Part shown: positions 1 through 8,700 of the stretch, in pieces
Layout: every line of letters begins with the position of its first letter
How positions within the stretch are numbered: the stretch's first letter is position 1
Source of the DNA: Bacteroidales bacterium
Lineage (GTDB): Bacteria; Bacteroidota; Bacteroidia; Bacteroidales; WCHB1-69
Direction: 5' to 3'
DNA length: 35,564 nt
NCBI GenBank assembly: GCA_024400815.1
Contig: JAKSMD010000014.1
Coordinates: forward strand, 1-35,564
Program-made: the position numbers and the translations under genes
The notes under the pieces: model-generated
Told to the model about the DNA's origin: nothing
Seen by the model: only the letters and a program-made list of their open reading frames with translations
Databases searched by the model: none

Positions 1-50
1 GACCCCATGCGTGACAGGCATGTATTCTAACCAAACTGAACTACCGATCC
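1..50 (-). tRNA. tRNA-Asp (anticodon GTC), 5' portion, cut by the window edge
   Basis: Read on the minus strand from position 50, the sequence folds as the 5' two thirds of a tRNA. It has acceptor strand GGATCGG, then TA, a D arm GTTC...GAAT, an anticodon stem CATGC/GCATG enclosing the loop CTGTCAC (anticodon GTC, aspartate), and the first bases of the variable loop (GGGTC). The T arm, the 3' acceptor strand and the CCA lie beyond the left edge. All visible stems pair perfectly, so the gene looks intact where it can be seen. A TAnnTTTG element lies 24 bases upstream. Confidence 0.93.
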
Positions 51-74
51 GTTTTGTTCGTTGATTGAACGCTG

Positions 75-82
75 CAAAAATA
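75..82 (-). promoter_or_regulatory. Promoter -7 element of tRNA-Asp
   Basis: The minus strand reads TATTTTTG, a full match to the Bacteroidota -7 consensus TAnnTTTG, 24 bases before the first base of the tRNA. No clear -33 TTG was found at the usual distance. The rest of 51-184 is very AT-rich and holds nothing else I can support. Confidence 0.55.
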
Positions 83-184
83 CACTTTTTTATTATACGT
101 AGAACACTTTTCTAAAAAAAAATTTTATTATTTTATTTGTTTGTAAAACAGTGTTTTATATTGATATTTTGTATTTTTTGTTGT

Positions 185-2476
185 TTAGAATCTCCAAGTA
201 ATGCCGAAATAATATAAGAAAGGCAGTTGATAAATGACATTATTGGTAGTTCTATTCACATAAAAGATGTTTCTATAATTGTAGATATTGGAGAAGGAGA
301 TGCTCAATTCAAGGGTGTTTCTTTCTCCCAAGAAGAATTTTTTCTTGGCACTTAAGTCCAAACGATGATAACTCGGCAGGCGGGCTTGATTCAAATCAGC
401 AAGCAAGAAATAGACGTCTTCGTTGTTGGATACATAATCGTCGTTGAGGTTAACTGGATTGTAGTGTGGGTAGTATGAAAGGGTTTGTGTGTAAGGGAAG
501 CCTGTACCGAAGTTCCAACGGCAGTCCACTTGCCAGCTCTTGCGTTTGCCAAAGGAGTATGACAACAGGATGTTGAGGTTATGTCGTCTGTCGAAATGCG
601 GGTTGTATCTTACCGCGCCGTCGTCACGTTTTACCCATCCTAAGGAGTAAACGAACCATACATAAAAACCTTTGTCATCATATTTCAAGGTGACATCGCC
701 ACCATAGGCGCGGCCTCTTTCCCAGATAAATTCGTAATCGTTTTCAAACATTTTATATCGATTGGCGGTAATCAATTGGGAGAAGTTCTTGTAATATCCT
801 TCCAAATTGATGCTCAATTGAGGAATAGGATCATATTCTAATCCCAAAATCACATGTTGTGATTTTTGAAGGCGGCCTTTCATGGTATCCGTATTGTTAA
901 TCATGTAGTCGGACAGCAACTCGCTGCTGATTGGGGACGACATGAATCCGGAGAAGAGACTGACCACATCTTGGTCGGAGGTGACGGAGATGAGGTTCTG
1001 GGAATATAAGCCGGCAGCTAATTTAAGCCGGAGTTTGTTGTTGATATTGTATTTCACAGCCAAACGCGGTTCTGGGGAGACTTCTCCAACAGAGTAATAG
1101 TATTGCAGGCGGAAACTCGGCTCAATTAACAATTTGTTGCGCAAATTGTATTTGAATTTGGCGAATACCGACAAGTCTGTAGTATGGTCGTTGATGTCAA
1201 CCGGTGCTCCCAAGGCCGTATGGTACAGGTAGTCGGTATTGTAACCTACGACATCCATGCCGACATTCAATACGCTTTTGCCCAAGTAGTAGTTGAAGGT
1301 AAGGTTGAAGTTGAAACCATCCATAGAACTTTCTTTTGGAAAGTATTGGGCGTCGTCTAAAGTGCAATCATATTTGGAATAGGAGAGAGAACCTTCGATT
1401 GTGGTGGGCACGTCGCCGGGTACAATCATGAAGTTAGCGCCAACGCCCCAGTTGTTCCAAGCGTATGAAGCAATAGAACTATAGTTGACGCGGTCGTCGT
1501 AATTGAAACCGAAGATGTTTAGTTTGGTGCCGTTTTGAGTGGCTAATGTCAATTTGCCATACAAGTCTAAGAAATTATAAGGCAAACCTTCTTCTCCCAC
1601 ATACGGGTAAAAGATTTTGGAAGCCTGTTCCAGATAGGAACCTTTGCCAGAAAGAATAAAGCTGAGGGAGGTTTTGCGGTTATCTTTAAGTTTGACCAGC
1701 GGGCCTTCCAACAAAATTTGAGATTCGATATTGCTTAAGTCAACTTTGCCGGAGATGTGTTTTTTGTTGCCATCCCGTGTTTTGATGTCCATCACAGAGG
1801 AGAGGCGTCCGCCAAATTCGGCTCCAAAACCGCCGGTATAGACATCTGCGCTGCTCATAATATCCATGTCGAAAACGGAAAAGATACCAATGGAGTGGAA
1901 TGGATTATAGAGAATGACGCCGTCTAACAAAAGCATATTCTGAACGGGTGTGCCGCCACGAACATATAGCTGACCGCCTTGGTCGCCTGTGGAGATGATG
2001 CCCGGGAGGACTTGCAGATACTGAGCAAAGTCGGGTTGACCGCCAATAGAAGGCATCTTGCTCATTTCCTTTGGCGTAACGCTAATCACTGAAGTCCGGG
2101 TTTCTTGTTCTTTGCGCTGGCCTTCACCGTGGATTTGAACGGCTTCCAGTGTGGTTGAGGCTGGTTCCAAAGAATAGCGTTTGGTTATCGTGCTGTTTTC
2201 CTTGACGACAATAGTATCTATAATATCAGTGTATCCTAATGAGGCCGCTTTGAGGACATAGGTTCCGGCTGGAATCTTGTTGATGACGAAAGCGCCTTTC
2301 CCATCGGAGAGCGCGCCGTAAGATGTTCCTATGAGTTGGATGGTGCAATAGGGCAGGGTCTCCCCATTGGAATTGTCATAGGTAAAACCTTTAATCATAG
2401 TATTTTGAGCATATATGGAGAAGACGGATGTCAAAAGTACTCCCCATACGAGCAGAATATTCCTTAAAATCTTCAT
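185..2476 (-). CDS. TonB-dependent outer-membrane receptor with carboxypeptidase-regulatory-like domain
   Basis: This 763-residue outer-membrane receptor should import a ligand using TonB/ExbBD energy. A signal peptide covers residues 1 to about 24 (hydrophobic core LLVWGVLL, ending YAQ). A carboxypeptidase-regulatory-like beta-sandwich follows at about 28-108. The plug domain spans about 120-235, with the typical LYVRGG, LLLDGV and GGFGAEFGGRLSS segments. The remainder is a beta-barrel with alternating aromatic residues, ending in Phe (GITWRF), as expected for BAM-dependent barrels. No SusD-like partner lies next to it, so a polysaccharide-utilisation system is not indicated and the ligand is unknown. 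It appears to be a single-gene unit: it has its own -7 element upstream, and the purD terminator separates it from the preceding operon. I see no strong terminator after its stop codon. Confidence 0.9.
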   Translation of the reverse strand: MKILRNILLVWGVLLTSVFSIYAQNTMIKGFTYDNSNGETLPYCTIQLIGTSYGALSDGKGAFVINKIPAGTYVLKAASLGYTDIIDTIVVKENSTITKRYSLEPASTTLEAVQIHGEGQRKEQETRTSVISVTPKEMSKMPSIGGQPDFAQYLQVLPGIISTGDQGGQLYVRGGTPVQNMLLLDGVILYNPFHSIGIFSVFDMDIMSSADVYTGGFGAEFGGRLSSVMDIKTRDGNKKHISGKVDLSNIESQILLEGPLVKLKDNRKTSLSFILSGKGSYLEQASKIFYPYVGEEGLPYNFLDLYGKLTLATQNGTKLNIFGFNYDDRVNYSSIASYAWNNWGVGANFMIVPGDVPTTIEGSLSYSKYDCTLDDAQYFPKESSMDGFNFNLTFNYYLGKSVLNVGMDVVGYNTDYLYHTALGAPVDINDHTTDLSVFAKFKYNLRNKLLIEPSFRLQYYYSVGEVSPEPRLAVKYNINNKLRLKLAAGLYSQNLISVTSDQDVVSLFSGFMSSPISSELLSDYMINNTDTMKGRLQKSQHVILGLEYDPIPQLSINLEGYYKNFSQLITANRYKMFENDYEFIWERGRAYGGDVTLKYDDKGFYVWFVYSLGWVKRDDGAVRYNPHFDRRHNLNILLSYSFGKRKSWQVDCRWNFGTGFPYTQTLSYYPHYNPVNLNDDYVSNNEDVYFLLADLNQARLPSYHRLDLSAKKKFFLGERNTLELSISFSNIYNYRNIFYVNRTTNNVIYQLPFLYYFGITWRF

Positions 2477-2498
2477 CTATAATATTTTTTTGAGGGCG

Positions 2499-2506
2499 CA
2501 AAAGTA
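2499..2506 (-). promoter_or_regulatory. Promoter -7 element of the TonB-dependent receptor
   Basis: TACTTTTG on the minus strand matches TAnnTTTG, 22 bases before the ATG at 2476. It lies immediately downstream of the purD terminator, so the receptor is transcribed separately from purD. No convincing -33 element is visible. Confidence 0.6.
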
Positions 2507-2515
2507 CAAAAAAAG

Positions 2516-2548
2516 GGTATAAAAAAAGGTGCCTAAAAGCACCTTTTT
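2516..2548 (-). terminator. Rho-independent terminator of the mltF-like/purD operon
   Basis: A 10-bp perfect stem (AAAAAGGTGC / GCACCTTTTT, plus-strand arms 2523-2532 and 2539-2548) encloses a 6-base loop. On the minus strand it runs into a stretch of seven T. It starts one base after the purD stop codon. The A-rich left arm also gives T residues on the opposite strand, but no plus-strand gene ends here. Confidence 0.85.
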
Positions 2549-2549
2549 C

Positions 2550-3803
2550 TTATAAAGCTTGCCAACCAATATCATTTCGATAAAATAGTTCGTCGCAGTC
2601 GATGGTTTTGACGCCGCGATAGGCATCTGCTTGTGCTTCTTGGAGGTTCTTGCCCTGCCCGACGACAAATAGCACGCGGCCGCCATTGGAAATATAGTGG
2701 CCGTCTTGGCAATGAGTGCCCATGTGGAAGACCAGTTGTTCAACATTTTCCAAATTATGGATAGGGAATCCTTTGCCGTATTTGCCGGGATATCCTTTGG
2801 CTGCCATGACCACACCTAAGAAAGCATTTTCGTAAAAGGTAGGTTTTACCTCTTTGTGTGCCAATAAGTCGAGCACATGTTGGATGAAGTCGCTTTCCAT
2901 TTTGGGAAGGACAACTTCTGTCTCGGGGTCGCCAAAGCGGGCGTTGAATTCAATCACTTTCGGACCATCATGGGTGAGCATCAGTCCGCCATAAAGAACG
3001 CCGCAGAATGGGCAACCTTCTTGCTGGAGTGCTTTGGCGGTAGGTTTCATGATGTGCTCGACGGCCCAATCGATTTGTGCTTGCGGGATGACAGGCACGG
3101 GAGCGTAGGCGCCCATGCCGCCCGTGTTCGGCCCTTTGTCGCCATCATAGGCGCGTTTGTGGTCTTGTGCGATAACCAATGGAACGACTTGTTCGCCATT
3201 CACGAGAGTGAGCAGGGAGAATTCGGGTCCTTGGAGGAATTCTTCCATCACGACTTTCCCTTTGCCGAAGTGATTGTCGAGCAACATATCTTTGAGCGCA
3301 TTGTCGGCTTCTTCCACCGTCATAGCTACGACAACTCCTTTGCCGGCAGCGAGTCCGTCGTACTTGATAACGATAGGCGCACCCACCTTGTCAAGGTAGG
3401 CTTTGGCATCCGCGTATTCTTCAAAAGTTGCGAAAGCTGCGGTGGGGATGTTATATTTAGCCATTAACTCTTTGGCGAATTGCTTGCTGCCTTCTATTCT
3501 GGCTGCTTCTTTTGTTGGCGCAAAGATGGTGAGTCCTGCTTCTTGAAAACGATTGGCAATGCCGTTCATTAAAGCGGCTTCAGGACCAATGATGGTTAAG
3601 TCAATATGGTTTTCTTGTGCGAATTTCAAGAGACCTTCCGTGTCGTTTTCATCTATGGAAACGAGTTCGACGGGTATGCGTTCGATGGTGCGCATGCCGG
3701 CGTTGCCGGGAGCAATGAATATTTTAGTAGCAAGTGGAGATTGAGCTGCTTTCCAAGCAATGGCGTGTTCGCGGCCGCCACGACCGACGATTAGGATGTT
3801 CAT
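2550..3803 (-). CDS. purD: Phosphoribosylamine--glycine ligase (GAR synthetase)
   Basis: PurD catalyses the ATP-dependent ligation of glycine to 5-phosphoribosylamine, the second step of de novo purine synthesis, in the cytosol. The protein has 417 residues, close to the usual family length. Visible family features are the N-terminal MNILIVGRGGREHAIAW segment, the ATP-grasp signature around residues 145-156 (IKYDGLAAGKGV), the NTGGMGAYAP motif at 226-235, and the metal-binding FNARFGDPETE segment at 286-296. The ATG overlaps the stop codon of the upstream lytic transglycosylase by four bases (ATGA), so translation of the two is probably coupled. No other purine gene is nearby. A strong terminator follows directly. 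Confidence 0.97.
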   Translation of the reverse strand: MNILIVGRGGREHAIAWKAAQSPLATKIFIAPGNAGMRTIERIPVELVSIDENDTEGLLKFAQENHIDLTIIGPEAALMNGIANRFQEAGLTIFAPTKEAARIEGSKQFAKELMAKYNIPTAAFATFEEYADAKAYLDKVGAPIVIKYDGLAAGKGVVVAMTVEEADNALKDMLLDNHFGKGKVVMEEFLQGPEFSLLTLVNGEQVVPLVIAQDHKRAYDGDKGPNTGGMGAYAPVPVIPQAQIDWAVEHIMKPTAKALQQEGCPFCGVLYGGLMLTHDGPKVIEFNARFGDPETEVVLPKMESDFIQHVLDLLAHKEVKPTFYENAFLGVVMAAKGYPGKYGKGFPIHNLENVEQLVFHMGTHCQDGHYISNGGRVLFVVGQGKNLQEAQADAYRGVKTIDCDELFYRNDIGWQAL

Positions 3804-5167
3804 TCTTCTTTTTTAGTTATTACGTATCCGTTATATCTGTCCATGACCTCGTTCACATAGTTGACTGTATGTTTTCCGGGATAGTATCCGCATTTGACGA
3901 CGGGGTCACAGTAATATTCTTTGTGGGATTTGAGCATAAGGTATTCGGCGACTTCATTCCAGTGTGTTGCGTCGCCACCATGTTTTTGGCATAGCGCTAT
4001 GGCGTCCAAGATATGTCCTGGTCCTGAATTATAGGCGCCTGCAACAAAATAGTAAATTTCTGTGCTGTCCACCTTGTTGGCGAAAATACGATACAGATAG
4101 GAGATGTGCTTGGCCCCTGCCCAGATTTGCTGTTCTACGGTGGAGGTGTCCGTTATGCCATACTGTTGGTACGTGTTGGGCATCATCTGCATAATGCCGA
4201 AACTGCCGCCCATACCTAATACATCAGAACAGAAATGAGATTCTTGATAGATGATGGAAGACATAAATCGCCAATCTATGTGGTAGCGAGAACAGGCGGC
4301 TTTCATGCATTTATCGTAGGAGGAGATTTTGTTTCTCCTAGTGCCAAATGAGTTCTGAATGACATAGGAATGTCGCGAGAGGTATTTGTTGCAAAGATTT
4401 TGATATTTATTTGTCTCTTTGAAGTTTTTCAGCCAATTGTTGATGGTGTCGTTAAATGCGCCATTGAGATTGTTTAGTACCCAAGTGCGTGGAAAATTGT
4501 CGCCAATACGTGGCCCCATCGTCAAATTCTTATAGAAAGCAAGCATTGTGATGGCTTCGTTGTAATTGCATACTACAAAATCAATTGTGGTATCTTCTAA
4601 CATATCAAACAATTCTTCCACCGTATAGTTGTGGTCGTGTTGGATGATCCAATGGCCTGAATTATTTAATATGGAGAAGTCGATTTTATTGGCGTACTTC
4701 GCGGGGGCGTGGACGATATGCATTTTAGTGCTGTCAATCTCCATCTTCTTACGCATAATCAAAATAGGATAGGTGTAAGAATGGGGCTCTGACTGTATGA
4801 GGTATTCCGGGGTGTATAAGTCTTTGTTGAAGTCGAACCCGACAATGTCATAGTTGTTGGTGAAAGCTTCGAGGTAAGCTTTTTCAGGATCGCTTTCAAT
4901 TGAGATTCGGATAGGTCTATTCAAATCCTTTCCCAACTGTTGGAGCAAATCATATTGAAAACCGATGACAGACCCTTGGTAAACAAAGTAATCAGCGGCA
5001 TGGTAAAAAATCAATGCGCTAATGGTATCGCTATGGGCAATTTGTTTTTCATGTCTGATTTTATTAGCAAAAATACTATTATCCGTTCTTCCATGAAAAC
5101 GGAGAACGAGAAGTAATACGGCCGTGGCCGCTATCAGACAAAGATAACCTACATGTTTATTCTTCAA
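3800..5167 (-). CDS. MltF-like lytic murein transglycosylase (solute-binding domain + SLT domain)
   Basis: This 455-residue envelope protein should cleave the MurNAc-GlcNAc bond of peptidoglycan, forming 1,6-anhydro-MurNAc ends. Residues about 7-24 are one hydrophobic segment (signal anchor or uncleaved signal). Residues about 50-255 resemble a family-3 periplasmic solute-binding domain, and about 285-440 form the SLT/goose-lysozyme-like domain. The catalytic acid is most likely Glu309 in IIYQESHF, followed by the SFGIMQMMPNT motif and AYNSGPGH. This is the domain order of MltF. The only usable start is TTG at 5165-5167: the frame has an upstream TGA and no in-frame ATG before the membrane segment is lost. 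The stop overlaps the purD start. The 83-base leader upstream shows no clear promoter. Confidence 0.88.
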   Translation of the reverse strand: MKNKHVGYLCLIAATAVLLLVLRFHGRTDNSIFANKIRHEKQIAHSDTISALIFYHAADYFVYQGSVIGFQYDLLQQLGKDLNRPIRISIESDPEKAYLEAFTNNYDIVGFDFNKDLYTPEYLIQSEPHSYTYPILIMRKKMEIDSTKMHIVHAPAKYANKIDFSILNNSGHWIIQHDHNYTVEELFDMLEDTTIDFVVCNYNEAITMLAFYKNLTMGPRIGDNFPRTWVLNNLNGAFNDTINNWLKNFKETNKYQNLCNKYLSRHSYVIQNSFGTRRNKISSYDKCMKAACSRYHIDWRFMSSIIYQESHFCSDVLGMGGSFGIMQMMPNTYQQYGITDTSTVEQQIWAGAKHISYLYRIFANKVDSTEIYYFVAGAYNSGPGHILDAIALCQKHGGDATHWNEVAEYLMLKSHKEYYCDPVVKCGYYPGKHTVNYVNEVMDRYNGYVITKKEE

Positions 5168-5250
5168 AACAATGATTTTAGCATTCGCTCATCAAAGTCA
5201 GCAGCGAGTGTTGGCAGAAAGGGAAGTAAATGTAGTTATGCAGTGAATAA

Positions 5251-5652
5251 TTAATATGTTTCTACCATCAAGATTGTTTTCTCAGAAGTTTCGCCAGCAT
5301 TGACTTGGATTTGGGCGCCGCCGGTGTAATACTTAACTGCCGTAACGTTGCCTTCTTCGTCAAATGTGGTGTCGGCGTAGGTGGCTATAACATCCAGCAA
5401 AGCAGGGTACGGGAAGGTGTGTTCGAAGACGCCATTGCTGTTCGTATAACCGTCTGCTCTGGCATAGTCAGCATATTCTTCCTTGCCTACAACAATGTGT
5501 ACATTTGGAGCGACAGCACCAGTATCAATGCCATTGCTGGAAAAATTGCAAGTGATTTTCATATTGCAATCGTGGTTTTTTTCGCATTGCGTGAAAAGGG
5601 CAATCAAACAAAATGATACCAATACCGGGATTAAGAATTTGATCTTTTTCAT
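5251..5652 (-). CDS. Small lipoprotein with a predicted beta-sandwich domain, function unknown
   Basis: The protein has 133 residues from the ATG at 5652. A longer frame opens at 5679, but that codon lies inside the TATGTTTG promoter element, so it cannot be in the transcript. The N-terminus (MKKIKFLIPVLV) is a lipoprotein signal with the probable lipidated cysteine at residue 23 (LFTQC). The mature part has alternating polar and hydrophobic residues, and segments such as NVHIVV, GYTNSNGVFEHTF and GGAQIQVNAGE. These look like a transthyretin- or carboxypeptidase-regulatory-like beta-sandwich; that is inference from pattern only. It lies between sprA and the lytic transglycosylase. A perfect 10-bp inverted repeat upstream of its promoter suggests regulated expression. 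Confidence 0.75.
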   Translation of the reverse strand: MKKIKFLIPVLVSFCLIALFTQCEKNHDCNMKITCNFSSNGIDTGAVAPNVHIVVGKEEYADYARADGYTNSNGVFEHTFPYPALLDVIATYADTTFDEEGNVTAVKYYTGGAQIQVNAGETSEKTILMVETY

Positions 5653-5672
5653 AAGCTTCAATTTTGGAACGG

Positions 5673-5680
5673 CAAACATA
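5673..5680 (-). promoter_or_regulatory. Promoter -7 element of the small lipoprotein gene
   Basis: TATGTTTG on the minus strand fits TAnnTTTG and lies 20 bases before the ATG at 5652. Its position decides the start codon of the gene. Confidence 0.65.
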
Positions 5681-5707
5681 CAAAAAATTTCTAAATAATT
5701 TTTCCTT

Positions 5708-5754
5708 TTGCAAAACGCCTGTTTTCAATTCATAGAATCCAAGCCGTTTTGCAA
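5708..5754. repeat. 10-bp perfect inverted repeat between sprA and the lipoprotein gene
   Basis: TTGCAAAACG (5708-5717) and CGTTTTGCAA (5745-5754) are perfect inverted copies 27 bases apart. No T-run follows the repeat on the minus strand, so it is not a standard terminator for sprA. It lies just upstream of the expected -33 position of the lipoprotein promoter, where a regulator could bind. It could also be an mRNA 3'-end stem that protects the sprA transcript. Confidence 0.5.
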
Positions 5755-5774
5755 TTTTTCGGGTCTTACATTTC

Positions 5775-8700
5775 TTATTGAGACAACATCAATTGAACAG
5801 AGATGCCCGTTTCAAAGTTCATATTGTCGTATTGATTGGTCATCTTTGGTCTGTTGATGGTTTGATCGTAGTAGAATTTCAAGCCAACCATCTGGCTGAA
5901 TTGATATTCGGCGGCAATATTGATTGTGGCGGTTAGCATACCAGAGGACACCTGATCAACATCTTCTTGAATTTTTCTAAGCATGGTCTGGTTGTTCTTG
6001 ATACCAACGCCGGCGGTGAGGTTCAAGTCACTTACAAATTGTCTCTTTTCGCCAGAGAAGATCAATCCGAGTTTCAAATCTTTGAAACGGTAGCCACCAG
6101 AAACCACAAGTTCTTTGGAACTGGTTTCTGTAATTTGGTTGTTCGTGAAACTCAAGGCCACATTGCGCGATTGCTTGTATTCAACTTTCAACAGCAAACT
6201 GTTTTTCAACGTCATGTCGAAGCCGACCAATGGCCCGAATTGTTCTGAAATGGCCATTTGGCTGATTTCTCGTGAAGGAATGAAGTCGCCTAAGGCGTTG
6301 AGTGCGGTGCCATCTTCAAGGTAGGCAATGTTGGTGGCGTAGTTGCCCACTTGGTAAGTACAGGTGTAGTTATGTACCAAAGAGAGGCTTTGGAACACCT
6401 TATCCACGCCTTTGATTTTGCTGAAGCCATTGTAGTTCAATCGCCAGTTGGGCAATGGGATTTTCAAGAATGGGGTGGAAATATCCATGTGTTCAGCATC
6501 TTTGCCCATATAGGATGCGAAGAATGCGCCCATTAAGACATCTTGTGACACTTCGCTGTAACCCAATGGGAATCCGGTTTCTGGATCCACATCGCCTGAG
6601 CAGTTTGGATTTGCTTCAGCAAGGCGTTGTGCGATGAGTCCGCGGGAATTTTTGAAGTCTTCAAACAATTGGTCATAGTCGGCAAAGAAGGTCTTCAAAC
6701 CGCAGTAGGTCATACTGAATGCGCCGTTTCTTTGTGGTGTATAGTGATAGAGAACGCCTTCTTGATCCACATGGAAGTATTCGGAGAAGTTTTCCGTCAG
6801 GTTTCTACTACCAGACACATCAATACGGAAGTCTTTGAATGGTTCAATCGTGGCACGATAGGTGAACATGTCGCTCTTCGTCCGTTGATAAGCGGTATTC
6901 ATTAAGGAGTCTGTAGTGAGCCAATGTTTTTGGGCGCCGATGGCTTGCACATCGGGTTGGCCACCGAACACGAACAGGAATCCAGGGGAGTTGTCGGTGA
7001 AGTCAATGCCGAACAGGTTTGGAATGCCCATGTAGCCAGGCAAAACCGTTCCGTTGCCGTGGGTGTAATTGGCGGATATGTTACGTACCAGCATCAGCAC
7101 GCGTAAAGTTCCATCTAAAATGATTTTGCCGTATTGTGGTTTTTCTTTTATGGAATCTTTGGCCGCCAAGTTGTCGGCTTCTTCGACTTCTTCACCATCT
7201 TTCGAATCTTTTCCCAAGCTGCTTTTGTTCCTTTCCTTAGGACCACCGTTTTTGTTGTTTGGCTTGTTTTTACCTTGGTTGATTTTCTTCAGGTAAGGTA
7301 CATTATTATATAAGGTAACCATATTCAAAGTTCCATTAGCTTGGTAGTTGTTGGAGTTTTGAATGGTGTTGCCGAGGTATGCCAAAGAGAGGGCGGATGC
7401 CGTATATTGGTAAGTGGATTGATAACGGACATTGGCGTTTATCCAGTTGAACAACGGAATCTTATTGATAGGAATTTGATAGGTTCCGCTGAAAGTTTGT
7501 CGGAAGTCGGTGGTTCTACCGCCGCGGCCCAAACAATGCCATACGGAATCTTTTTCAGTACGTGTATCAATCAAACCGTCTGGCTCGTCGATGCGGGCAG
7601 ATGCGTCTGCGCGGTATTCCAAGCGCAAACTTTGGAAGATATCCCAGTTCAGAGCATAGTTACGAGTCCAGTCAAATGTTTTCACGAAACTGGTATCGAC
7701 AATAATGTTACCTTGGCTCTTCGGTCTGTATTTGAATTCTTGGAGTTCGCGGCGCAAAGAGGTACGGATCGTGACATTCTTCGGCATTGGGGTGATGTTG
7801 AAGTCTCGAATCAGTTGCAGCCACTTGGATTTGAGTCCCTTAACCTTAGAGAAAGGTCTGTAGTTCTTCGGGTTGGTACTGAAGGTATAACCGATTTCAC
7901 CATCATGGATGTATTCGTTGTTCATTTCCATATCAACATCCCGTTGAACCAATTCGGAGTATGAGTAGGAGAGGTCGAAGTTTTCAATATCCCAAGGATG
8001 CATCTTGATTTTGCCGCCATCGAAGTTACGCTCTTTACGGACATTCATCAAGTTGACATTCTGGCGTTGGGTGAACACATTGGTCAGGAATCGTATGGAG
8101 TCGCGTTCTTCGGCCGTTTGATAGGTGGATAAGTCATCTTTCAATTTGACATCCGGGTTTAGCGGATTATATTCCGGTTGGCTAATACCCAAGGAGTAGT
8201 CGTAGTGGATAGGGATTTTAATGTTCCATTTTTCAGGGAACAATATCTTACCGCCATCAATGTTGGTGGCAATATCTAAGTTGTATTTGGTTTCGGTGGA
8301 GCGTTCGGTCACAGACTGCTCGATGCTGCCGAATCCAGGCGTGGAGTAGGTTCCTGAAACGGTTAGGTCGCCCACATCTGCCAAGTTGAGCCTTGCCCGC
8401 AACAAAGCGGCAAAACCTTGTTTGTCGTCAAATCCGCAAAGTCGGAGTTCGTTCACCCACATTTCAACAGATTTTGGCAGCATGTCGTCATCATCGTGCA
8501 TATTCTTTTTCTTCGGGTTGCGGATACCAATCATGATGGTGGTGACTTCGCCTAAGTTCGGCATACCGACAACGCGAATGATGTTGCCGTCTTCGGTTTC
8601 TTTATAATAAGGAACAAGATTGCTGGAGTGGTTGCCATATCGAACCGCCATGTTACGTTCTTGCTTCAAGGCTACCAATGAATCTAAATAGATGCGCATT

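Noticed and set aside
144..158. Small hairpin TAAAAC-AGT-GTTTTA after the TonB receptor gene
   Set aside because: Six A/T-rich pairs with no T-run following on the minus strand. It is too weak to call a terminator in such AT-rich DNA.
2477..2815. 112-codon minus-strand frame between the TonB receptor and purD
   Set aside because: It overlaps the purD 3' end in another frame and runs through the terminator hairpin.
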